NCBI GenBank assembly: GCA_049116315.1
Contig: JAGDZD010000007.1
Location: forward strand, 124,001-188,000
Reading direction: 5' to 3'
Source: Thalassobius sp049116315
GTDB taxonomy: Bacteria > Pseudomonadota > Alphaproteobacteria > Rhodobacterales > Rhodobacteraceae
Length of the DNA stretch: 64,000 nt
Positions 59,005-64,000 of this stretch are shown here, one piece after another. The notes below the pieces were generated by a model. That model was not told where the DNA came from, made no database searches, and saw nothing but the letters and a program-made list of their open reading frames with translations. Each line of letters opens with the position of its first letter. Positions within the stretch are counted from its first letter, which is position 1. Position numbers and translations under genes: made by a program.

Positions 59005-60888
59005 ATGTATCGCTTTTTCGAAAACCTTGTGAATCCGTTTGCCCCATTTGATGAGGCCACACCGCCCAAAACTCTTTGGGCCTATTTAAAAACGCAATTT
59101 GGCCCGTTCCGAAAATGGATGGCTGTGATGGCGCTGAGCGGCATCATCGTCGCACTGATGGAAACAGGTCTGATCTTCTACTCAGGTCGTCTGATTGATC
59201 TGCTGAGCAACACCACACCGGGAACGTTGATCGAAACCCATGGCACCGAGTTGCTGTTGGTGGGTGTCTTTGTATTAACGTTGCGCCCCTTTCTGATCAT
59301 GGTTCAGCACTTGTTTTTAGAACAAATGTTGGCGGGCAACATGACTGACCAAGTGCGTTGGCGCGCGCACAAGCACCTGTTGGGGCAATCGTCTAGCTAT
59401 TTTCAGAATGACTTTGCCGGTCGGCTGACCAATCGTGTGATGCAAATGGGCGGCGCGGTCGAAGACGCAACCTATATGATGTTTGAAGGCATCTGGTATT
59501 CGCTGACCTATGTGATCGGTGCGGCACTGATCCTGTCTGGCGTGCATCCGCTGTTGGCGCTGCCCTTGTTGGGCTGGGTTGTGATCTATGTGGTCTATGT
59601 CCGCTATATTGCGCGCCGGGTCGCTGTGGCGTCTGAAAAGTGGTCGGACGCGCGTTCGATGGTGACGGCGCGTGTGGTGGATGCCTATTCGAACATCGAA
59701 ACCGTCAAACTGTTTTCCGATGAGAAAACCGAAGAAGGCTATGTGCGGTCGGCGATGAAACGTCACCGGCTGCGGTTCCAGCGCTTCTTGCGGCTGATGA
59801 CCGAGCTGAGTTTTGGCTTGAACGTTGTGAACGGGATTTTGCTGTTGGGCATGATGACCCCGGCGATTTATCTTTGGTCCAAGGGCATCGTGTCTGTGGG
59901 GGAGGTGGCCGCGGCGTCGGCTTTGACCATTCGCCTGAATGGCATGTCGGGGTGGATCATGTGGATCACGGTTCGCCTGTTCGAACATGCGGGTGTCATT
60001 CGTGAGGGGCTGCAATCCGTTGCGGTGCCACACGAAGTGGTGGATCAGCCTGCCGCACCCAAACTGAACGTTAGGGCGGCTCAGATCCAATACCGCGATG
60101 TGAGCCACCACTATGGCAAAGGCAACGGCGGTCTGGATCATGTGAACCTGTCGATCGACTCTGGTCAGAAGGTGGGGCTTGTCGGGCGCTCGGGGGCCGG
60201 GAAATCCAGTTTGGTCAACCTCTTGTTGCGGTTCAGAGATGCCGAGGCCGGGCAAATCTTGATTGATGGTCAAGATATCTCGCAGGTCACACAGGTGTCG
60301 CTGCGCCAATCAATTGGCATGGTTAGTCAGGACAACTCGTTGCTGCACCGCTCGATCCGGGGCAACATTTTGTATGGTAGAACCGAGGCCAGCGAAGCGC
60401 AGATGATTGCTGCGGCTGAGCGGGCCGAAGCCCATGCCTTTATTCAGGACCTTGTCGATCCCAAGGGGCGCAAGGGCTACAATGCGCAAGTCGGCGAGCG
60501 TGGGGTCAAATTGTCCGGCGGTCAGCGGCAGCGAATCGCAATTGCCCGGGTGATCTTGAAAGATGCGCCGATTCTCGTGCTGGACGAGGCCACAAGCGCC
60601 TTGGACAGCGAGGTTGAGGCAGCCATTCAAGAGACGTTATTTGGCTTGATGGAAGGCAAAACGGTGATTGCGATTGCGCACCGCCTGTCGACCATCGCCC
60701 AGATGGACCGAATTGTGGTGATGGATCAGGGGCGGATCATCGAGGATGGCACCCATGAGGCGCTTTTGGCTAAATCTGGGGTCTATGCCGGGCTTTGGGC
60801 GCGTCAGTCTGGGGGATTCATCGGAGAAACCGAGGAAGCGTCGGATGAATCGGCGATCACCCTTGACCTCCCTACTGATTCCGCCTAA
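59005..60888 (+). CDS. ABC transporter, fused permease and ATP-binding domains
   Basis: A 627-residue half-transporter. N-terminal membrane domain (about residues 30-330), then the ATPase: Walker A GRSGAGKSS, signature LSGGQRQR, Walker B ILVLDEATSALD, H-loop IAHRLST. It is in the lipid/multidrug exporter group (MsbA-like). The ATG at 59005 (MYRFFENLVNPF) is preferred to upstream starts. Substrate unknown. Confidence 0.92.
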   Translation: MYRFFENLVNPFAPFDEATPPKTLWAYLKTQFGPFRKWMAVMALSGIIVALMETGLIFYSGRLIDLLSNTTPGTLIETHGTELLLVGVFVLTLRPFLIMVQHLFLEQMLAGNMTDQVRWRAHKHLLGQSSSYFQNDFAGRLTNRVMQMGGAVEDATYMMFEGIWYSLTYVIGAALILSGVHPLLALPLLGWVVIYVVYVRYIARRVAVASEKWSDARSMVTARVVDAYSNIETVKLFSDEKTEEGYVRSAMKRHRLRFQRFLRLMTELSFGLNVVNGILLLGMMTPAIYLWSKGIVSVGEVAAASALTIRLNGMSGWIMWITVRLFEHAGVIREGLQSVAVPHEVVDQPAAPKLNVRAAQIQYRDVSHHYGKGNGGLDHVNLSIDSGQKVGLVGRSGAGKSSLVNLLLRFRDAEAGQILIDGQDISQVTQVSLRQSIGMVSQDNSLLHRSIRGNILYGRTEASEAQMIAAAERAEAHAFIQDLVDPKGRKGYNAQVGERGVKLSGGQRQRIAIARVILKDAPILVLDEATSALDSEVEAAIQETLFGLMEGKTVIAIAHRLSTIAQMDRIVVMDQGRIIEDGTHEALLAKSGVYAGLWARQSGGFIGETEEASDESAITLDLPTDSA

Positions 60889-60942
60889 TGACGCCCAACG
60901 GAATTCTGGGTGCTGCCGTTAGGCGCATCCTTTTATGTTGAA

Positions 60943-60958
60943 GGGGCACGCTAGCCCC
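60943..60958 (+). promoter_or_regulatory. Leader hairpin before rpmB
   Basis: GGGGC (60943-60947) pairs with GCCCC (60954-60958), 23 bases before the ATG. May be a regulatory hairpin; evidence is limited to the stem. Confidence 0.3.
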
Positions 60959-60981
60959 GATGATGAGATGAGGATAATGCC

Positions 60982-61269
60982 ATGTCGCGTGTCTGCGAAT
61001 TGACCGGTAAAGGCCCGATGTCTGGCAACAATGTCAGCCACGCCAAAAACAGAACCCGTCGTCGGTTTCTGCCAAACCTGAATGATGTGACCCTGCAGTC
61101 GCAGACCCTGGATCGGAGCTTCAAGCTGCGCATCTCGGCCGCTGCTCTGCGTACGGTTGATCACCGTGGTGGTTTGGACGCGTTCCTGGCGAAAGCCAAA
61201 GACACTGAGCTGTCTTCCAACGCTTTGAAAATCAAAAAAGACGTTGCCAAGGCGCAAGCTTCGGCCTGA
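60982..61269 (+). CDS. rpmB: 50S ribosomal protein L28
   Basis: A 95-residue protein: MSRVCELTGKGPMSGNNVSHAKNRTRRRFLPNLNDVTL is the L28 signature. It lacks the CxxC zinc knuckles found in some L28 forms. A GAGGAT site precedes the ATG. A strong terminator follows. Confidence 0.97.
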   Translation: MSRVCELTGKGPMSGNNVSHAKNRTRRRFLPNLNDVTLQSQTLDRSFKLRISAAALRTVDHRGGLDAFLAKAKDTELSSNALKIKKDVAKAQASA

Positions 61270-61293
61270 ACCTCTTTGACGGTTTGAAAATTT

Positions 61294-61335
61294 GAACAGC
61301 CCTGCCAATTTATTTTGGCGGGGCTGTTTCTTTTT
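61294..61335 (+). terminator. Rho-independent terminator of rpmB
   Basis: AACAGCCCTGCCAA (61295-61308) pairs with TTGGCGGGGCTGTT (61315-61328), with one T-G pair, then TCTTTTT. Confidence 0.9.
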
Positions 61336-61376
61336 GTCGCTTTGCAATCCTCGTTTCATCGGGCTAAAGCTTGGGC

Positions 61377-61724
61377 ATGACCCTGCTTCGCACATATCTG
61401 GCCCTTGGGTTGGCTTTGATCTTGGTGATGACCGCCCAGACGATGGCGGTTGCGCGCGGCGCTCCGGCGGCTGTTGGCCAGATGGAGCTTTGCTCTGGCA
61501 GCAGCGCGATTGTGGTGCTGGTTGACGCCAACGGCGTGCCGGTTGAGCCGGCCCATCTGTGCCCAGACTGTGCGCTTTCGTTCTTTGACAGTCTTGATGT
61601 CCCTGCGGCGGAATTGATTGTGCCTACCAGCGCATCGATGCTGCGTTGGGATCGAACCACGGTTGGACAAGATCCACTCAGTTTGTTGGACACAAGTGCG
61701 CGCAGCCCCCCTGTGTTGGGCTGA
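61377..61724 (+). CDS. Exported small cysteine protein, DUF2946-like, upstream of copper chaperone
   Basis: A 115-residue protein with an N-terminal hydrophobic segment (LALGLALILVMTAQTMAVARG) like a signal peptide. The middle has ELCSGSSAIVVLVDANGVPVEPAHLCPDCALSF, a Cys and a CPDC that could bind metal. The CP(D/L)C layout resembles DUF2946 proteins. It precedes the PCu(A)C copper chaperone by 50 bases, so a copper-related role is inferred by context only. Confidence 0.55.
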   Translation: MTLLRTYLALGLALILVMTAQTMAVARGAPAAVGQMELCSGSSAIVVLVDANGVPVEPAHLCPDCALSFFDSLDVPAAELIVPTSASMLRWDRTTVGQDPLSLLDTSARSPPVLG

Positions 61725-61774
61725 CCGGTACTTTCCCCTACAATCCCAAATACTTGAGTTTCAGGAGACGATTC

Positions 61775-62275
61775 ATGTCGTTCAAATCCACCGTACTTGC
61801 GGCTGTTGCCGCATCGCTTTTCGCTGTGCCTGCCTTGGCCGAAGGAATCATGGTTAAAGATCCCTATGCGCGGGCTTCAACTGCCAAGTCGACCTCTGGC
61901 GCCGCCTTCATGACCATCATGAACCATTCCGGTCAGGACGATCGCTTGATCGCAGCGACAACCTCAGCCGCCAAACGCGCCGAGCTGCACACCCACAAAG
62001 AAGACGCCAACGGCGTGATGCAGATGCTGCACATCGAAGAAGGGTTTACTGTGGCTGACGGTGAAATGCTGGAGCTGAAGCGCGGCGGCAAACACGTCAT
62101 GTTGATGGGGCTGACCGCACCGTTTGAGCAAGACAAGATGCTGTCGCTGACCTTGAGCTTTGAGCATGCTGGAGATGTTGTGGTTGAGCTGCCTGTGGAT
62201 CTGGCCCGTAAGCCTGGCAAAGATGCGCATGGCGCCCATGGCGATCACGCCGGACATGGTGAAATGAAGCATTAA
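61775..62275 (+). CDS. Periplasmic copper chaperone PCu(A)C
   Basis: A 166-residue protein with a signal peptide (residues 1-22). The copper site uses conserved Met and His: FMTIMNHSG, ELHTHKEDANGVMQMLHIE and GKHVMLMGL. The C-terminus is His-rich (AHGAHGDHAGHGEMKH) and could bind extra metal. The protein delivers copper to cytochrome oxidase. The AGGAG site precedes the ATG. Confidence 0.92.
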   Translation: MSFKSTVLAAVAASLFAVPALAEGIMVKDPYARASTAKSTSGAAFMTIMNHSGQDDRLIAATTSAAKRAELHTHKEDANGVMQMLHIEEGFTVADGEMLELKRGGKHVMLMGLTAPFEQDKMLSLTLSFEHAGDVVVELPVDLARKPGKDAHGAHGDHAGHGEMKH

Positions 62276-62298
62276 CCCTACTGGGGACGTGTCTCCTC

Positions 62299-62316
62299 GG
62301 GCGGCGGTGCCGCCGT
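62299..62316 (+). terminator. Short hairpin after the copper chaperone
   Basis: GGCGGC-GGT-GCCGCC, a 6-bp GC-rich stem; no T-tract. Weak. Confidence 0.3.
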
Positions 62317-62364
62317 CGTCCCCCCGTCAGCCGGCCCTTTTGGGGCGCGGCTGTGGCGCGCTGA

Positions 62365-63057
62365 TCAGGCGGTGCACAGGCTGGCGGCCCAGTTGGGAAC
62401 CACTTGGGTGGCCGGTCCAAAATGCGTTTCCGAAAAGTCAGACACTGTGGCGGAGGGGGCAAGGTTCAGCTCCACCGTATGTACGCCCGCGCGCTGCGCG
62501 TCCTGACCAAAGGCCGCCGCCGGGTACACCTGCCCGGAGGTGCCAATCGCGGCAAAGATGTCGGCCGTGCGGATTTGATCCCAGATCTGGTCCATGTGGT
62601 AGGGCATTTCCCCAAACCAGACGACGTCAGGGCGGGTGGCCGCCGCGCTGCAGGCGGGGCAGGGATCTTGGGACTGCATCTCCTCTGGCGCGGCCCAACG
62701 GTGGCCACAGGCGCCGCAAAGGGCTTGGTCGAGCTGGCCATGCATGTGCCACACCTGCTGCGCGCCCGCAGCTTCGTGCAAGGTGTCGACGTTTTGCGTC
62801 ACGATGAGCAGGTCAACCGAAGGATCGCGTTCAAGCTGGGCAAGGGCGATATGCGCTGCATTTGGCTGCGCTACGGCGGCTTGTCGGCGGCGTTCGTTGT
62901 AAAAGTGGTGCACAAGCTGCGGATTGCGGTCAAACCCTTCGGGCGTGGCCACATCTTCGATCCGATGCTTGGCCCATAGGCCGTCTTCGTCGCGAAATGT
63001 GCCCAGCCCGCTTTCCGCAGATATGCCTGCACCTGTCAAAATAACGATCTTTGTCAT
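62365..63057 (-). CDS. cobB: NAD-dependent protein deacylase (sirtuin)
   Basis: A 230-residue sirtuin. VILTGAGISAESGLGTFRDEDGLW is the NAD motif; VTQNVDTLHEAAGAQQVWHMHG contains the catalytic His; CGACGHRW and CPACSAAATRPDVVWFGE supply four zinc-binding cysteines. It removes acyl groups from lysines. Its start is 43 bases from the divergent phosphatase gene. Confidence 0.94.
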   Translation of the reverse strand: MTKIVILTGAGISAESGLGTFRDEDGLWAKHRIEDVATPEGFDRNPQLVHHFYNERRRQAAVAQPNAAHIALAQLERDPSVDLLIVTQNVDTLHEAAGAQQVWHMHGQLDQALCGACGHRWAAPEEMQSQDPCPACSAAATRPDVVWFGEMPYHMDQIWDQIRTADIFAAIGTSGQVYPAAAFGQDAQRAGVHTVELNLAPSATVSDFSETHFGPATQVVPNWAASLCTA

Positions 63058-63100
63058 TTGGGCCTCCTTGCGATACCTAGCGTGTCAAAAGGAGATCGTT

Positions 63101-63553
63101 GTGGCCACTGATATCTTGTTCGTCTGCCTTGGAAATATATGTCGATCTCCTTCGGCTGAGGCGGCGATGCGCAAAATTGCCCCTGCGTTGCAGTTGGACA
63201 GCGCTGGCACTTCGGGATGGCATATCGGCGACCCGCCCTATGGCCCTATGCAAAAGGCGGCGCGCCGCCGGGGTATTGATTTGTCCGATCTGAGCGCGCG
63301 TCAGTTCGTCGGTGCGGATTTTGAGCGGTTTGATCTGATCGTGGCGATGGATCGCGACAATCAACGCGACATCGAGGCGCTGCGACCTCAGGGGAACGAG
63401 ACACCGGTGGTGTTGTTTGCTCCCTATGGTGATCCCGGCCTAAGCGACGTGCCTGATCCCTATTACACGCGGGACTTTGAGGGGGTGTTGGACCTGATTG
63501 AGCAGGCCGCAGCGGCGTTGCTTGCCCAACTTGAGGACAGCGGCCGCGCCTGA
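63101..63553 (+). CDS. Low-molecular-weight protein-tyrosine phosphatase
   Basis: A 150-residue enzyme. The active site is VCLGNICRS (Cys9, Arg15), and the acid loop is VPDPYY (Asp). The start is a GTG at 63101, six bases after GGAG; upstream ATGs lie in the sirtuin gene. It may act on phosphoproteins in polysaccharide or stress control, not shown here. Confidence 0.92.
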   Translation: MATDILFVCLGNICRSPSAEAAMRKIAPALQLDSAGTSGWHIGDPPYGPMQKAARRRGIDLSDLSARQFVGADFERFDLIVAMDRDNQRDIEALRPQGNETPVVLFAPYGDPGLSDVPDPYYTRDFEGVLDLIEQAAAALLAQLEDSGRA

Positions 63554-63563
63554 AGCACGCATG

Positions 63564-63600
63564 AAAAAGGGGCGCAGGTCCCAGACCCAGCGCCCCTTGG
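63564..63600 (-). terminator. Terminator of trpS
   Basis: AAGGGGCGC (63567-63575) pairs with GCGCCCCTT (63590-63598) with an inner GGTC/GACC stem; on the minus strand a T5 tract follows. Confidence 0.9.
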
Positions 63601-63620
63601 AAATCGTGTGGTTGCGCGCC

Positions 63621-64000
63621 TTAGCTGCGGATCATTCCGACCACGTCATAGGCTTTTGCCAGAATGGGGGAGGCAATTTCGCGTGCGCGATCCGCTCCGC
63701 GTCCCAGAACACGGTCAATTTCAGCAGGGTCTTTCATCAAACGCGACATCTCACCCGAAATCGGCGCCAACTTGGCAACGGCCAGATCTGATAGGATCGG
63801 TTTGAATTCCGAGAACTGCTTGCCGCCCATCTCTGCGAGAACTTGATCGACGCTCTGATCGGCCAAGCCAGCGTAAATGTTCACCAAGTTACGCGCTTCG
63901 GGGCGATCCTTGAGGCCGTCCGCCTCTGAGGGCAATGCCTCGGGGTCGGTTTTCGCCTTACGGATCTTCTTGGCCAAAGTGTCGGCGTCATCCGTCATGT
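63621..64000 (-). CDS. trpS: Tryptophan-tRNA ligase, C-terminal part (cut by window edge)
   Basis: The frame runs into the right edge, so the N-terminus is missing. The visible part, MTDDADTLAKKIRKAKTDPEALPSEADGLKDRPEARNLVNIYAGL onward to KAYDVVGMIRS, matches the region after the KMSKS motif of TrpRS. The Met at 63998 is internal. It charges tRNA-Trp; the terminator lies just downstream. Confidence 0.95.
   Translation of the reverse strand, partial: MTDDADTLAKKIRKAKTDPEALPSEADGLKDRPEARNLVNIYAGLADQSVDQVLAEMGGKQFSEFKPILSDLAVAKLAPISGEMSRLMKDPAEIDRVLGRGADRAREIASPILAKAYDVVGMIRS

Overview
The window is a gene-dense alphaproteobacterial chromosome segment, almost certainly from the Roseobacter group of the Rhodobacteraceae. 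The evidence is the gene content: a short-type HprK next to RapZ, a mannose-type EIIA and HPr; an hsp20-DUF1150 pair; GcrA with a GANTC site in its promoter; tandem DUF6455 proteins; Hint-domain, DUF6473, DUF1467 and DUF1150 proteins; and methylmalonyl-CoA epimerase plus MeaB. No tRNA, rRNA, insertion sequence, prophage or CRISPR array was seen, and most genes are housekeeping.

Layout. 1-2.9 kb: PTS-type regulatory cluster (hprK end, rapZ, EIIA, ptsH) and an acyltransferase. 3-7.3 kb: 3-hydroxybutyryl-CoA dehydrogenase, DUF6473, GNAT, lipase-like esterase, phnM-like amidohydrolase. 7.4-9.2 kb: purEK and a DUF465 protein (minus). 9.2-11 kb: heat-shock hsp20-DUF1150 with a sigma-32-like promoter and ROSE-like RNA hairpin, then a GT10-type glycosyltransferase. 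11-13.2 kb: one continuous frame joining a MarR/EPS-type winged helix to bifunctional Sat-CysC, behind two GTTC-N6-GAAC palindromes. 13.3-16.5 kb: rraB-like, trxB, Lrp-type regulator, Hint protein, and a 38-residue ORF. 16.8-19.5 kb: pgeF-midA-lgt overlapping operon. 19.6-24 kb: ubiK, ybjN-like, proC, csaA-like, 2-hydroxyacid dehydrogenase, FabH-like synthase. 24-26.8 kb: four matched hairpins, tdk, then an HTH gene and a LuxR gene followed by a near-perfect lux box and a possible small RNA. 26.9-34.8 kb: carB, pabB-pabC, CPBP protease, aspS. 34.8-37.9 kb: a broken thioredoxin-family gene, then DUF1800 and Tat-exported DUF1501. 38-45.9 kb: GNAT, response regulator, mce-DUF1467, EI24, nitroreductase, class II deacetylase, M48 lipoprotein, YigZ, three DUF6455 genes, dgkA. 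46-54 kb: lipocalin-like, rimO, asmA, lytic transglycosylase, argD-argF, ABC-2 permease. 54.2-64 kb: gcrA behind a leader terminator, hrpB, meaB, ABC exporter, rpmB, copper proteins, sirtuin, LMW phosphatase, and the trpS end.

How the genes work together. HprK/EIIA/HPr form a phosphorelay without sugar permeases and sit with the small-RNA adaptor RapZ. Hsp20-DUF1150 is a heat-shock pair with apparent double control (promoter and RNA). pgeF-midA-lgt, proC-csaA-dehydrogenase, pabB-pabC and argD-argF are overlapping or tightly spaced units. The sequences most worth following are regulatory: the lux box in a gene-free gap downstream of a LuxR gene, the MarR-Sat-CysC fusion with its paired palindromes, the terminator in the gcrA leader, and the four equal-geometry hairpins at 23984-24092. 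All calls come from reading the sequence; no database search was run.
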